Positions 1 through 8,417 of a stretch of 64,000 nt of DNA are shown one piece after another (position 1 is the stretch's first letter; every line of letters begins with the position of its first letter). Under the pieces are notes generated by a model. The model saw nothing but the letters and a program-made list of their open reading frames with translations, was not told where the DNA came from and searched no databases. This DNA comes from Virgibacillus sp. 7505 (GTDB lineage Bacteria > Bacillota > Bacilli > Bacillales > Amphibacillaceae), in assembly GCF_002272135.1 (NCBI RefSeq), contig NZ_NPBF01000027.1:62001-126000 (forward strand), written 5' to 3'. The position numbers and the translations under genes were made by a program.

Positions 1-2
1 AC

Positions 3-323
3 CTTGGTATCCGACAAGTTTCGGAGGAGCTGGTAGAAGCGGCAGATGCCTTCGGTTCAACTGGACCGCAGAAGCTATTCAAAGTGGAATTGCCGATGGC
101 GAAATACACTATCATGGCAGGTATCAACCAAACAGTCATGCTGGCGCTTTCCATGGTCGTAATCGCATCCATGATCGGTGCACCAGGTCTTGGGCGTGAA
201 GTACTATCTTCGTTGCAGCGGGCACAGGTTGGTCCTGGTTTTGTAGCGGGACTTAGCATTGTTGTACTGGCAATCATCATTGACCGTTTTACGCAGAACA
301 TCTACAAAGATAAATCCAAATAA
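3..323 (+). CDS. opuAB: Glycine betaine ABC transporter permease OpuAB, C-terminal part
   Basis: This is the 3' end of a membrane permease; its start lies left of the window. The open frame runs from base 3 to the TAA at 321-323. The residues after the left edge (about [18 protein letters not shown]) match the cytoplasmic EAA loop of binding-protein-dependent permeases that contacts the ATPase. A short amphipathic stretch and two hydrophobic segments follow. The gene sits 55 bp before a lipoprotein of the OpuAC glycine betaine family, which fixes the substrate class. The role is import of glycine betaine as an osmoprotectant. OpuAB is inferred from the neighbour and family; the substrate cannot be read from this fragment alone. 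Confidence 0.88.
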   Translation, partial: LGIRQVSEELVEAADAFGSTGPQKLFKVELPMAKYTIMAGINQTVMLALSMVVIASMIGAPGLGREVLSSLQRAQVGPGFVAGLSIVVLAIIIDRFTQNIYKDKSK

Positions 324-378
324 GTGTTTCGCCTTAAATAGGCTTTTACTAATTAAAGAAAAAGGGGAGTTCGATTAC

Positions 379-1266
379 ATGAAAAAGTGGAAAACATTAG
401 GGGCAGCAGCGGGACTAGCATTGACACTGGTGGCAGCAGGGTGCGGTAATGACAGCTCCAGCTCAGACAGTTTCAGCGAACAAGTCGATTACACGATTAC
501 TGGTATCGAAGCTGGAGCTGGGGTCATGAGTGCAACAGAAAGAGCAATCGAAGATTATGACCAGCTGAATGGCTGGACATTGCAGCCATCCTCCAGTGGT
601 GCAATGGCTACAACTTTAGGCGAGGCTGTCAAGGATGAAGAGCCAATCATTATCACTGGCTGGACACCGCATTGGATGTTCAGTAAATATGATCTAAAGT
701 ACCTGGAAGATCCGAAGGGTTCATTTGGAAGTGAAGAAACAATCAATACCATGACTCGCCAGGGATTTGCTGACGATGTACCGGGTGCCAACACAGTGCT
801 TGATCAATTCAACTGGTCTACGGATGATATGGGAGAAGTCATGTTGGAAGTAAGTGAGGGTACCGACCCAGCAGAAGCTGCACGAAATTGGGTTGATGGA
901 CATGCTGATCAAGTAGCTGAGTGGATAGATGGAGCCGAGGAAGGTACTGGACAAGAAGTCAGCCTTACGTATGTAGAGTGGGATTCTGAAGTTGCTTCTA
1001 CCAATGTCATGAAAGTTGTACTGGATGATCTAGGATACAATGCCAAAATCACTCCTCTCGATAACGCGGTTATGTGGCAGTCCGTTGCTAATGGAGAAGC
1101 TGATGCCATGGTAGCAGCTTGGCTGCCGACGACACATGGTGATTTGTATGAGCAATACAAAGATCAAGTAGTTGATCTTGGACCTAACCTGGAAGGTGCG
1201 AAAACGGGCTTAGTCGTACCTAGCTATGTAGATGCGGATTCAATTGAGGATCTTGAAGCGAAATAA
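379..1266 (+). CDS. opuAC: Glycine betaine-binding lipoprotein OpuAC
   Basis: Extracellular substrate-binding lipoprotein of the OpuA importer, 295 residues. The start is ATG 379, preceded by AAAGGGGAG at 361-369. A lysine-rich signal peptide ends in the lipobox LVAAGC near residue 22, so the mature protein is lipid-anchored at Cys. Two related halves follow, typical of the OpuAC fold; Trp residues in GWTPHW and in AAWLPTTH fit the aromatic cage that binds the trimethylammonium group in this family. It is the last gene of the operon, directly after opuAB, and is closed by a stem-loop at about 1279. No truncation is seen. Confidence 0.93.
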   Translation: MKKWKTLGAAAGLALTLVAAGCGNDSSSSDSFSEQVDYTITGIEAGAGVMSATERAIEDYDQLNGWTLQPSSSGAMATTLGEAVKDEEPIIITGWTPHWMFSKYDLKYLEDPKGSFGSEETINTMTRQGFADDVPGANTVLDQFNWSTDDMGEVMLEVSEGTDPAEAARNWVDGHADQVAEWIDGAEEGTGQEVSLTYVEWDSEVASTNVMKVVLDDLGYNAKITPLDNAVMWQSVANGEADAMVAAWLPTTHGDLYEQYKDQVVDLGPNLEGAKTGLVVPSYVDADSIEDLEAK

Positions 1267-1278
1267 TGGAATGATTGA

Positions 1279-1310
1279 AAACCCTCTCCTTCAAGGAAGA
1301 GGTTTTTCTT
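1279..1310 (+). terminator. Terminator after opuAC
   Basis: The arms CCTCTcCTT and AAGGaAGAGG form a hairpin with one imperfect position, followed by TTTTTCTT. It lies 15 bp after the opuAC stop. Confidence 0.7.
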
Positions 1311-1314
1311 CAAT

Positions 1315-1347
1315 AAAAAATGCTCTCCATAACGGAGAGCATTTTTT
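1315..1347. terminator. Bidirectional terminator, mainly for the YtxH-domain gene
   Basis: Perfect stem AATGCTCTCC / GGAGAGCATT with loop ATAAC, flanked by A-rich DNA on the left and T-rich DNA on the right, so it can end transcripts from either side. It abuts the stop of the minus-strand gene at 1346. Confidence 0.8.
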
Positions 1348-1717
1348 ATTCGTTGCCGTTTTTCTGATTCGCTTTGTCTTCCAGTTCTTTTAAGCTTTTT
1401 TCAATCTGAGCCAAGCTTTTCTGGATGTTTTTCTGATGTGGTTCAACTGTACGTTTCCAGCTGTCTATGGAAGTCTTCACTTCAGCTGATAATTCTTTGA
1501 ACATAGCAGCGCCTTCTTTGGACGTTCTGGCGATCTGTTCTTTCAGCTGTGTACCTTCATTCTTCAAATTATTGAATGTAACCTTCCATTCGTCACTGCG
1601 CTGTTTAGCGTCTGCGCGCAGTTCACTGCCGGAGGATGGTGCTGTCAGCAATGTAATTGCAGCGCTGACGGTACTGCCTACAAGTATACCTAAAGCGATT
1701 GATTTGCCACTTGCCAT
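1346..1717 (-). CDS. yhaH: YtxH-domain protein, YhaH-like
   Basis: Small protein of 123 residues. I place the start at the ATG at 1717, eight bases after AAGGAG; an in-frame GTG at 1726 touches that ribosome binding site and is less likely. The N-terminus (GKSIALGILVGSTVSAAITLLTAP) is a glycine- and alanine-rich hydrophobic segment typical of YtxH proteins, so it is probably membrane-inserted or associated. The rest is a long charged helix, probably coiled coil. It lies downstream of hit on the same strand with about 70 bp between them, as yhaH does in B. subtilis. The molecular function of the family is not established. Confidence 0.82.
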   Translation of the reverse strand: MASGKSIALGILVGSTVSAAITLLTAPSSGSELRADAKQRSDEWKVTFNNLKNEGTQLKEQIARTSKEGAAMFKELSAEVKTSIDSWKRTVEPHQKNIQKSLAQIEKSLKELEDKANQKNGNE

Positions 1718-1789
1718 CGTCTCCACTCCTTCCTACTTCATTATACTATTTTCTCTTCCTATGTAGCAGTGAAACCTGTTAGGACAATC

Positions 1790-2215
1790 TTATTGGATTT
1801 TACTGCTGATTGCTTCCGCCAATTCACCAAGCTGTTCACTGGCAGTATTGTCATGCTGTTCGAATGTAGCGTGGAAGCCGTCGTCTTTGCCGTATCTCGG
1901 GATTAGATGCACATGCAGATGAAAAACAGTCTGACCTGCTGCCGCTTCCGTGTTGCTCAATACGTTCAAACCAGCGGGCTGGAAAGCTTCTTTAATTGCA
2001 TTTGCGATCAGCGGTACACGAGAAAAAACTTCCTGTGCCACTTCGGGCGGTGTTTCGTAAATATTCTTCGTATGTGTTTTCGGAATGATGAGGGTGTGTC
2101 CCTTTGTCACCTGGCCGATGTCCATAAAAGCAAGTACGTGGTCATCTTCATAAACTTTCGCAGATGGCAGTTCGCCAGCAGCAATTTTACAGAAGATACA
2201 ATCCTTTTCGTGCAT
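1790..2215 (-). CDS. hit: HIT-family nucleotide hydrolase (Hit)
   Basis: Histidine triad protein of 141 residues, the usual length. The triad HLHVHLIP near residues 98-105 provides the nucleophilic histidine that forms a nucleotidyl intermediate in this superfamily. The N-terminal CIFCKIAAGELP is the usual HIT start with a CxxC pair. Members hydrolyse AMP-lysine, AMP-NH2 or dinucleotide substrates; the physiological substrate is not known. The start is ATG at 2215, preceded by AAGGAGTGATC. It is divergent from ecsA, as in B. subtilis, and probably co-transcribed with the downstream YtxH gene because no strong terminator separates them. Confidence 0.93.
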   Translation of the reverse strand: MHEKDCIFCKIAAGELPSAKVYEDDHVLAFMDIGQVTKGHTLIIPKTHTKNIYETPPEVAQEVFSRVPLIANAIKEAFQPAGLNVLSNTEAAAGQTVFHLHVHLIPRYGKDDGFHATFEQHDNTASEQLGELAEAISSKIQ

Positions 2216-2242
2216 ACGATCACTCCTTTAACGTGTATACAT

Positions 2243-2272
2243 ATTGTATAAAGGAATGGACATGCTTGTAAA
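2243..2272 (-). promoter_or_regulatory. Predicted sigma-A promoter of hit
   Basis: On the minus strand TTTACA (2272-2267) and TACAAT (2248-2243) are 18 bp apart and lie about 30 bp upstream of the hit start. Identified by eye; no start-site data. Confidence 0.5.
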
Positions 2273-2288
2273 GTAAGTCGAATAAAAT

Positions 2289-2349
2289 AGGCAGACATCC
2301 CGTAACGGCCGGAATGTTGGAATTCTTCGCGTTTTGGGAGTGTCTGCCT
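2289..2349. repeat. Long imperfect inverted repeat in the hit-ecsA gap
   Basis: AGGCAGACA-TCCC (2289-2301) pairs with GGGAGTGTCTGCCT (2336-2349), a 13-bp stem with one bulged base enclosing a 34-base loop. It lies in the 440-bp gap between hit and ecsA, upstream of both predicted promoters, so neither leader explains it. A second small hairpin (CTTGG / CCAAG) follows at about 2348-2369. On the minus strand the stem is followed by ATTTTATT, which resembles a weak terminator. No coding capacity with a ribosome binding site is evident nearby. It could be a small RNA, a repeat element or a protein-binding site. Confidence 0.45.
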
Positions 2350-2590
2350 TGGAAGCAAGGTTGCCAAGAGTAAAACCATTTCGAACTGTACAGCGGCTTA
2401 CGAGGTTTGCGCCAGTACACTTTCAGCTTGCTTGCAAATGTAAATCAGCTTACTTTTCGGACGTAGCGGTCTGTATCTCCTACCAACACCTCATTATATT
2501 AAGAATGGGTCCTGCTTTGGAAACCCCTTGGCAACATCTTTGCTTCGAAATTAGTATGTGCAGGTTGTCAGAGGTTATAACCGTTTTATT

Positions 2591-2619
2591 TTGGCAAATA
2601 CGGCGTGCTTTGGTAAACT
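2591..2619 (+). promoter_or_regulatory. Predicted sigma-A promoter of ecsABC
   Basis: TTGGCA (2591-2596) and TAAACT (2614-2619) are separated by 17 bp, ending 36 bp before the ecsA ATG. Confidence 0.5.
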
Positions 2620-2655
2620 TTTAGCAGAAGCGTGCTTTAGAAAGGGGAAAGGGTA

Positions 2656-3402
2656 ATGCAGCCTTTATTACATATTAATTCACTGACAGGTGGGTATACA
2701 CATAAAAATGTCCTGCACGATATATCGTTCCAAGTTGATGCAGGGGAAATTGTCGGGCTGATCGGCCTAAATGGTGCAGGAAAAAGTACGACGATCAAGC
2801 ATATCATTGGTCTTATGCAGCCAAAGGGCGGCAGTATCCAGATCAATGGAAGCACGTTTGCTGAATCACCTGAAACTTATCGAAGCAATTTTTCCTATAT
2901 ACCGGAAATGCCGGTACTGTATGATGAATTGACGTTATACGACCATCTTCGTCTTACTGCGCAAGCATATGATCTGTCAAAGGAGGAGTTCGATAAGCGG
3001 CTTCCGCCTTTATTGAAAGAGTTCCGGCTGGAAAAGAAACTGAAGATGTTCCCGGTCCATTTTTCGAAAGGGATGCGTCAGAAAGTGATGATCATGTGTT
3101 CTTTCCTTGTCGAACCTGACCTTTACATCGTGGACGAGCCATTCGTCGGACTGGATCCGCTCGGTATTCAATCCTATCTGCAGCTGATGAATCAAGCGAA
3201 GGAAAATGGAGCGGGCGTCCTTATGTCCACGCATATTTTGGCGACAGCCGAACGCTATTGTGATCGCATTGTCATTTTGCATGATGGAAAGCTGCGGGCA
3301 GCTGGTACGATGGAAGAGCTGCGCAATGAATTCGATATGCGAAATGCCACACTGGATGATTTATATGTACAGCTGACGAAAGAAGAAGATAGCCATGTTT
3401 AA
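2656..3402 (+). CDS. ecsA: ABC transporter ATP-binding protein EcsA
   Basis: ATPase subunit of the Ecs ABC transporter, 248 residues. Visible motifs are Walker A GLNGAGKST near residue 37, a signature-region FSKGMRQKV in place of LSGGQ, Walker B DLYIVDEPFVGLD near 154, and an H-loop STHIL. The start is ATG 2656 after AAAGGGGAAAGGG. The stop overlaps the ecsB start by eight bases, so the two are translationally coupled. In B. subtilis ecs mutants are defective in protein secretion, competence and regulated intramembrane proteolysis; the transported substrate is not established. First gene of ecsABC. Confidence 0.94.
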   Translation: MQPLLHINSLTGGYTHKNVLHDISFQVDAGEIVGLIGLNGAGKSTTIKHIIGLMQPKGGSIQINGSTFAESPETYRSNFSYIPEMPVLYDELTLYDHLRLTAQAYDLSKEEFDKRLPPLLKEFRLEKKLKMFPVHFSKGMRQKVMIMCSFLVEPDLYIVDEPFVGLDPLGIQSYLQLMNQAKENGAGVLMSTHILATAERYCDRIVILHDGKLRAAGTMEELRNEFDMRNATLDDLYVQLTKEEDSHV

Positions 3403-4609
3403 TGCAGAAACATTTTTCAAACAGCGGCTTACCGAGCACATGAAGGAAATGAATCGCTATTTGCGGTACATATTCAACCAGCATCTTATGATAGCGATGC
3501 TGTTCCTGATCTCGGGGCTCGCTTATTATTATCAGCAGTGGCTAGAGGGATTAACTCCGGACTTTCCTGCGGCGCTTTTGATCGGTACTGTATTCGGTCT
3601 CCTGGCCAGCTACAGCCCTGTGCGGACTTTATTGAAAGAAGCAGATATGATATTCATGCTTCCGCTTGAGCCAAAGCTGCACCGCTATTTCAAATTAACC
3701 ATCGGGTATAGCTTTTTTACGCAGCTTTACTTATTAATATTGGCTGCAGCAGCACTGGCGCCATTGTTCTTCGCGGCAGATCTAGGAGAGGGTTTTGCAT
3801 CCTATCTGCTTGTATTTGTTGTTCTTCTCGTTTTCAAGCTTTGGAACCTTCATATGAATTGGTGGATGCTGAAGATACGGAATGTCAACATCAGAAGAAT
3901 AGAACAGACGCTGCGGCTGGTGCTGAACGTCGGAAGCTTTTGGCTGTTTTTACGAGGCAATCTTATTGCGGCGGCAGTTTTGACGGTTCTATTCGTCGTA
4001 CTTCTTTTTGTGGACTATACTTTCACCCGGAAGCAGGGTGGTCTCGCTTGGGACTTGCTGATCGAAAAAGACCAAGCACGAATGCAGGCGTTCTACCGCA
4101 TTGCTAACCAATTTGCTGATGTACCGCACTTGAAGACAAAAGTCCATAAGCGGCAATCCCTCGTCAACCTCTTCACTAGTCGAGTTCCGTTCGAACAGAA
4201 GCATACTTATGATTATCTGTTCCGGATCACTTTTGTCAGAGGAGGGGACTATTTCGGTCTCTTTCTTCGGCTGACGATTCTTGCTGGCGTCATCATCTAC
4301 TTCATTCCGAATCTTTGGGTGCAGCTGGCGTTCGCTTTATTGTTCCTTTATTTGACCGGTTTCCAGCTTATTGGAATGTGGAAGCATCACCGGACAATCG
4401 CTTGGATGGATCTTTATCCGGTGGCGGGTGATACGCGTAAGCGTGCATTGTTATCCCTTCTTCAGCAGCTGGCCATTATACAAGCAGTGCTGCTTAGTCT
4501 AGTATTCCTTCTCCGCGTCGATGTGGTCGGTTTTGCTTTGGCACTTGTTGCTGGACTTGTCTTCGGTATCGGGTTTGTCCGTATGTATGTACCGAAACGG
4601 TTGAAATAG
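3395..4609 (+). CDS. ecsB: ABC transporter membrane protein EcsB
   Basis: Membrane subunit partnering EcsA, 404 residues. It begins with a short charged segment and has several hydrophobic stretches, for example around residues 30-47, 60-75, 105-125, 130-150, 190-210, 290-330 and 350-400, consistent with a polytopic exporter-type subunit. Its start ATG 3395 overlaps the end of ecsA by eight bases. Length and position match B. subtilis EcsB. No catalytic motif is expected. Loss of Ecs function in B. subtilis impairs processing of exported proteins. Confidence 0.93.
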   Translation: MFNAETFFKQRLTEHMKEMNRYLRYIFNQHLMIAMLFLISGLAYYYQQWLEGLTPDFPAALLIGTVFGLLASYSPVRTLLKEADMIFMLPLEPKLHRYFKLTIGYSFFTQLYLLILAAAALAPLFFAADLGEGFASYLLVFVVLLVFKLWNLHMNWWMLKIRNVNIRRIEQTLRLVLNVGSFWLFLRGNLIAAAVLTVLFVVLLFVDYTFTRKQGGLAWDLLIEKDQARMQAFYRIANQFADVPHLKTKVHKRQSLVNLFTSRVPFEQKHTYDYLFRITFVRGGDYFGLFLRLTILAGVIIYFIPNLWVQLAFALLFLYLTGFQLIGMWKHHRTIAWMDLYPVAGDTRKRALLSLLQQLAIIQAVLLSLVFLLRVDVVGFALALVAGLVFGIGFVRMYVPKRLK

Positions 4610-4620
4610 GAGGGGTTCGG

Positions 4621-5334
4621 ATGGTGGATGACTATTATAAGGAAAGAAAACTGAAGGAAGCGATGTTTTATTATCATTCCCTGCAGAGGCGCGGCGGCAG
4701 GTTTCAACGGCTTTCCAAAGGAACACAGGATACTATTACAGATAAAATTCCGGCAGCTGTTCATACTGCAATTACGACAGCTATCCGCCAAATGATAGAA
4801 CTCAGCCTGACGTCTTCCAACTACATCTATCCAATCAAGGTCGAACAGAAATGGAGTTTCGAGCAACGTGAGAAAGAGGTTCGGAAGGTCATCAATCGTT
4901 ATAAAACAACGGCGAGATTGGAAGGTGCCGGTACTGGCGCTGGAGGTATCCTCTTAGGAATGGCCGATTTTCCGCTTCTCCTTAGCATCAAAATGAAATG
5001 CCTATTCGATATTGGCAGAATCTATGGTTTTGATGTGACAGCTTTCAGTGAACGTGTTTTCTTGCTGCAGATTTTCAGTGCCACTTTCTCAAGCAGTGAA
5101 ACGAGGATTAAGCTATGGGAAGAAATCCGTGATTGGAACAAAGTTACCGGTGCTATCGAGGATGTGAATTGGAGGGTACTGCAGCAAGAATACCGTGACC
5201 ATATTGATTTGATCAAAATGGTACAGATGCTGCCAGGTGTCGGAGCTTTCGTCGGTGCCATCATTAATGGGAAGTTCCTTGAACAGTTAGGTACAGCTGC
5301 GATGCATGCATACCGCATCCGGATGTTAACATAA
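4621..5334 (+). CDS. ecsC: EcsC family protein
   Basis: Third gene of the ecs operon, 237 residues, starting at ATG 4621 eleven bases after ecsB and preceded by TAGGAGGGG. A conserved central segment rich in Gly and Ala (about GAGTGAGGILLGMADFP, residues 102-118) followed by LLLSIKM marks the EcsC family. The protein is mostly helical and may associate with membranes. In B. subtilis ecsC is dispensable for the secretion phenotype, and its biochemical role is unknown. A strong bidirectional terminator follows the stop. Confidence 0.9.
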   Translation: MVDDYYKERKLKEAMFYYHSLQRRGGRFQRLSKGTQDTITDKIPAAVHTAITTAIRQMIELSLTSSNYIYPIKVEQKWSFEQREKEVRKVINRYKTTARLEGAGTGAGGILLGMADFPLLLSIKMKCLFDIGRIYGFDVTAFSERVFLLQIFSATFSSSETRIKLWEEIRDWNKVTGAIEDVNWRVLQQEYRDHIDLIKMVQMLPGVGAFVGAIINGKFLEQLGTAAMHAYRIRMLT

Positions 5335-5373
5335 AAAAAGATCAGCGTGAAAAATCACGCTGATCTTTTTTTC
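5333..5373. terminator. Bidirectional terminator between ecsC and the M20 hydrolase gene
   Basis: Perfect 12-bp stem AGATCAGCGTGA / TCACGCTGATCT with loop AAAA, A-rich on the left and T-rich on the right. It serves the convergent genes on either side, and the stop of the minus-strand gene is inside its right flank. Confidence 0.9.
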
Positions 5374-6535
5374 ATTGGTAAGCAATGCAAGTGCTGAGTA
5401 ATGTCTTGGCAGCAATGCTCATAGCTCTTTCATCAAAGTCGAATTTCGGATGGTGGTGCGGATAATAATGATCTTCTTTCTTAGCACCGGTAAAGAAGAA
5501 AGCTCCTGGTTTGTTGTGCAGATAATAAGAGAAATCCTCACCAGTCATCGTAGGCAGTACCTTGTTAGCTTCCTTGACTTCTTCGACTTGTTTCGAAGCA
5601 TCCAGTACCAATTGAGCTTCGGCTGGATGGTTGATTACTGGCGGGTATCCTTCGATATAGTCATATTTATAGCTTGCGCCGTTTGCGGTTGTAATACCTT
5701 TCAGTACATTCTCGATTTCCACTTTGATCTGTTCCTGCACCGCAGTGTCAAATGTACGGACTGTTCCAGTAAGCTTGGCTGTTCCGGCAACTACATTGAA
5801 AGCTGCGCCAGCCTCGAAAGTACCGACGGTGATAACCGCTGTTGACAATGGATCCAAGCGGCGGCTGATAATTTGCTGAAGCGCTGTTACGACTTGAGAT
5901 CCGATAAGCACGGCATCCTTTGTCTGGTGCGGCTGAGCACCATGACCGCCTTTACCGATGATTTCAATTTCAAATCGATCTGCTCCTGCCATGAATTCTT
6001 TATCCGCTGTTTCAATTGTGCCAAGCGGCGTGTTCGACCAGAGGTGGGTTCCGAACACGGCATCCACGTCATCCAGGATACCAGTTTCAATAATCGGCTT
6101 CGCTCCGCCTGGTGCATATTCTTCTGCATGCTGGTGGACGAAAACAAGCGTTCCTGGTAACTCGTCCTGCAATGCTTTGGCTGCTTTGGCGATGCCAAGC
6201 AGAGTAGCTGTATGTCCATCATGACCGCATGCATGCATAACATTCGGTACTGTAGATTTGTAAGGTACATCATTTTCTTCTTGGATTGGCAATGCATCAA
6301 AATCTGCACGCAAGGCAATCTTCTTACCGGGCTTTCCGCCTTTGAGAGTGGCAACTACACCATTACCTCCAACGTTCTTTTCGTAGGGAATACCAAGTTC
6401 CTCGTATGTATTTGCAATATATGCAGCTGTCTTTTCTTCTTTAAAGGACAGTTCTGGATGCTGATGAAGGTATCTTCTTGTGGCAACCATATCTTCATAC
6501 AGTTCATCGATTTTGGTAAAAAAATTCGCTAGCAT
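5372..6535 (-). CDS. yhaA: M20 family amidohydrolase, YhaA-like
   Basis: Zinc-dependent peptidase/aminoacylase of the M20D group, 387 residues, the full usual length. Metal-binding motifs are visible: HACGHDGHTATLL near residue 105, HQHAEEYAPGG near 138, and a late His in the GEDFSYYLHNKPG region. A dimerisation insert lies roughly between residues 185 and 300. Such enzymes remove acyl or amide groups from amino acids; the substrate cannot be assigned from sequence. The gene is convergent with ecsC, the position of yhaA in B. subtilis, and appears monocistronic. Confidence 0.88.
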   Translation of the reverse strand: MLANFFTKIDELYEDMVATRRYLHQHPELSFKEEKTAAYIANTYEELGIPYEKNVGGNGVVATLKGGKPGKKIALRADFDALPIQEENDVPYKSTVPNVMHACGHDGHTATLLGIAKAAKALQDELPGTLVFVHQHAEEYAPGGAKPIIETGILDDVDAVFGTHLWSNTPLGTIETADKEFMAGADRFEIEIIGKGGHGAQPHQTKDAVLIGSQVVTALQQIISRRLDPLSTAVITVGTFEAGAAFNVVAGTAKLTGTVRTFDTAVQEQIKVEIENVLKGITTANGASYKYDYIEGYPPVINHPAEAQLVLDASKQVEEVKEANKVLPTMTGEDFSYYLHNKPGAFFFTGAKKEDHYYPHHHPKFDFDERAMSIAAKTLLSTCIAYQ

Positions 6536-6621
6536 GCTGCACCAGCCTCCTTATTCATATGAAATAAGACCAGTATAGCACATTTCCTATTAATAATTAT
6601 TGATTTATTCAGAAAAATGCA

Positions 6622-6655
6622 TAGGAAAACCCATAACCGAATGGTTATGGGTTTG
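6622..6655 (-). terminator. Terminator of the ferritin-like gene
   Basis: Perfect 12-bp stem AAACCCATAACC / GGTTATGGGTTT with a four-base loop, ending in a TTTTCC tract on the minus strand, just after the stop at 6661. Confidence 0.75.
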
Positions 6656-6660
6656 ATACT

Positions 6661-7122
6661 TTAGGATAGGCGGGAGTCGCTCAAAAGACGGTTGAGCTCG
6701 TCACGGTGGTTTGTTTCATCAGCAATCATATCTTCCAGCTTGGTGGCAAGCTCTGTCAAGTTAAGCTCTTCAGCCTGTTTTCTGCGTTTTTCATAACGGT
6801 CGATCGTATCCTGTTCTGCATCTCGTGCTTCTGTTAGCATTTTCTTTACATCGGTGTGATATGGAACTTCAGCTGGAACAGTGGATGGTACGCCGCCGAG
6901 TGTTACAATCTTATCTGCTAAATATTTTGCATGTCCGATTTCGTCCGTGATTTCATCCTCGAAAAATGGTTTCAAAAACGCACGATATAGGCCTGAAACT
7001 GCAGAGCTGTATGTTGTATACATGATGGAAGCGGCATATTCATTTGCCAAGTCTACGTTCAAGCCATCAATAAGTTCCTGTAGTTGAGAGTCGTCCTTGA
7101 TTTTTCTAACATTGTCTGCCAT
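6661..7122 (-). CDS. Ferritin-like domain protein
   Basis: Four-helix-bundle protein of 153 residues. The start is placed at the ATG at 7122, nine bases after AAAGG; upstream ATGs overlap that site. Ferritin-like metal ligands are seen: an early Glu in NEYAAS, the ExxH pair in DEITDEIGHAKYL, a Glu in AEQDTIDRYE and a second ExxH in DETNHRDEL. These fit a di-iron centre for iron oxidation or storage, or for protection against peroxide. It is nearer to bacterioferritin-type proteins than to classical Dps. It is divergent from the PAP2 gene and has its own terminator. The physiological role is inferred. Confidence 0.85.
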   Translation of the reverse strand: MADNVRKIKDDSQLQELIDGLNVDLANEYAASIMYTTYSSAVSGLYRAFLKPFFEDEITDEIGHAKYLADKIVTLGGVPSTVPAEVPYHTDVKKMLTEARDAEQDTIDRYEKRRKQAEELNLTELATKLEDMIADETNHRDELNRLLSDSRLS

Positions 7123-7220
7123 GTTTATCATCCTTTCTGATTGGCTATCTAGTAAGGTATATTCCCCTGGTATTTGTTTTCTAAACAAGTGCCATAGTAC
7201 AATCAATCAGAGGTGACAAG

Positions 7221-7877
7221 ATGGAACTCACGAATAGAAAAAGATACATACTGCTATTTACAATTGCGATTATCGCAGCAACTATATTCACGATCGATGT
7301 AAGACTCCATACAGATCCGCTGCTGGATCAATGGACAGCTCCATTTGCGGAATCATTGCAGGGAACATTTTGGTATGAAGTATTCCGTTGGATTACAGAG
7401 CTTGGTTCGAGCATTGTACTAAGCGTGCTCGCATTTTTATTTGGTTTATTCTTAGCTATTGGTAAACGAGATCTTATTGGAGCAGGTATTGTATTTACGG
7501 CTACCGCTCTAGGTTATCAATTCAATTTCCTTATTAAACAATTGGTAGAGAGGGAGCGCCCGACGATTCTGGCATTAGTGGATGGTGAGGGATTCAGTTT
7601 TCCATCGGGCCATTCCATGGTGTCCTTTATTACATATGGCATCATCCTGTATTTCCTTTGGCATTACCTTAAAAGCAGCCAGCGGTATATCGCTGGCTGC
7701 ATAGCAGCTATTATCGTCCTGCTGGTTGGCTTTAGCCGGTATGTTCTCCGCGTCCACTATTTGACTGATGTACTGGCCGGATTCGCGTACGGAATGATCT
7801 TTCTGGTCATCTGGATTTTGTTATATAAATGGCTGCAGCACAAGCTTGGAAAAAGAGAAAAAGTGCGCTCTTATTGA
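7221..7877 (+). CDS. PAP2 family membrane phosphatase
   Basis: Integral membrane lipid phosphatase of 218 residues with about six transmembrane segments. The three-part PAP2 signature is present: KQLVERERP near residues 104-112, PSGHS near 129-133, and SRYVLRVHYLTDVLAG near 173-188, which carries the catalytic His and Asp. Likely substrates are undecaprenyl pyrophosphate, phosphatidylglycerol phosphate or phosphatidic acid; sequence alone does not decide. The start ATG 7221 follows AGAGGTGACAAG. It is monocistronic, closed by a strong terminator. Confidence 0.9.
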   Translation: MELTNRKRYILLFTIAIIAATIFTIDVRLHTDPLLDQWTAPFAESLQGTFWYEVFRWITELGSSIVLSVLAFLFGLFLAIGKRDLIGAGIVFTATALGYQFNFLIKQLVERERPTILALVDGEGFSFPSGHSMVSFITYGIILYFLWHYLKSSQRYIAGCIAAIIVLLVGFSRYVLRVHYLTDVLAGFAYGMIFLVIWILLYKWLQHKLGKREKVRSY

Positions 7878-7886
7878 TATAGCAGA

Positions 7887-7924
7887 AAAAAAGGCCTGTC
7901 CGTGTAATCGGACAGGCCTTTTTT
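7887..7924. terminator. Bidirectional terminator between PAP2 and hmoB
   Basis: Perfect 12-bp stem AAGGCCTGTCCG / CGGACAGGCCTT, A-rich before and T-rich after, between convergent genes. Confidence 0.9.
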
Positions 7925-8417
7925 ATTCATTGTCGATCTGGTAAGTGGTGACATATGCTGGTCCGCCACTGAATGGCGGCTTTTTCGGCTGGTCGGCATC
8001 TTTTTTATGAGCATGCTGAAAAGCTTCTGATTTCTTCCAATCCTCGAAGTGCTGTTTGGATTCCCATGCTGTCAGCACAAGATACGTGTTTCCCTCTTGA
8101 GGACGAAGCACCCGGAGCGCTTTGAACCCGGGAGTTTGATCGATTTTGCCGGCTCTGCGTTTGAATACATCTTCAAAAATCGGCCGGCCTTCGTCTGTGA
8201 CCGGAATATTGTTGATGGCGATATAACCTTTATCTGGAAGGCTGCCTGTGCCCGTTACCTGTTCATAGGTTCGCGGCGCCGTGAATTTAGCAGCATTTGG
8301 TTCTTCTGTATAAGCGAGGGCTCCCTCTGCTCCTTCGAACACCCAGATTTTTGCTTTATCTTTCGCCTTTAGCTGGCGAAGAAATTCAGTAGTACCACTG
8401 GTGAAGTGTACGATCAT
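7923..8417 (-). CDS. hmoB: Heme-degrading monooxygenase HmoB
   Basis: Protein of 164 residues, close to the length of B. subtilis HmoB (YhgC). The C-terminal half (about 65-155) is an antibiotic-biosynthesis-monooxygenase ferredoxin-like domain; its conserved LTAWESKQHFEDWKKSEAF segment is typical of IsdG-type enzymes. The N-terminal 60 residues are the extra domain that separates HmoB from HmoA. Members bind haem and open it oxidatively, releasing iron. The start ATG follows AGGAGGTTGAATACAA. It lies next to pbpF and hemEHY as in B. subtilis, so haem turnover and synthesis genes are adjacent. Confidence 0.9.
   Translation of the reverse strand: MIVHFTSGTTEFLRQLKAKDKAKIWVFEGAEGALAYTEEPNAAKFTAPRTYEQVTGTGSLPDKGYIAINNIPVTDEGRPIFEDVFKRRAGKIDQTPGFKALRVLRPQEGNTYLVLTAWESKQHFEDWKKSEAFQHAHKKDADQPKKPPFSGGPAYVTTYQIDNE

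Noticed and set aside
2220-2624. Open frames of 66 and 96 codons on both strands of the hit-ecsA gap
   Set aside because: Neither has a convincing ribosome binding site, composition is not like a protein, and they overlap the inverted repeat and the ecsA promoter.
4462-4866. 134-codon minus-strand frame across ecsB-ecsC
   Set aside because: It is a shadow of two well-supported genes and has no ribosome binding site.
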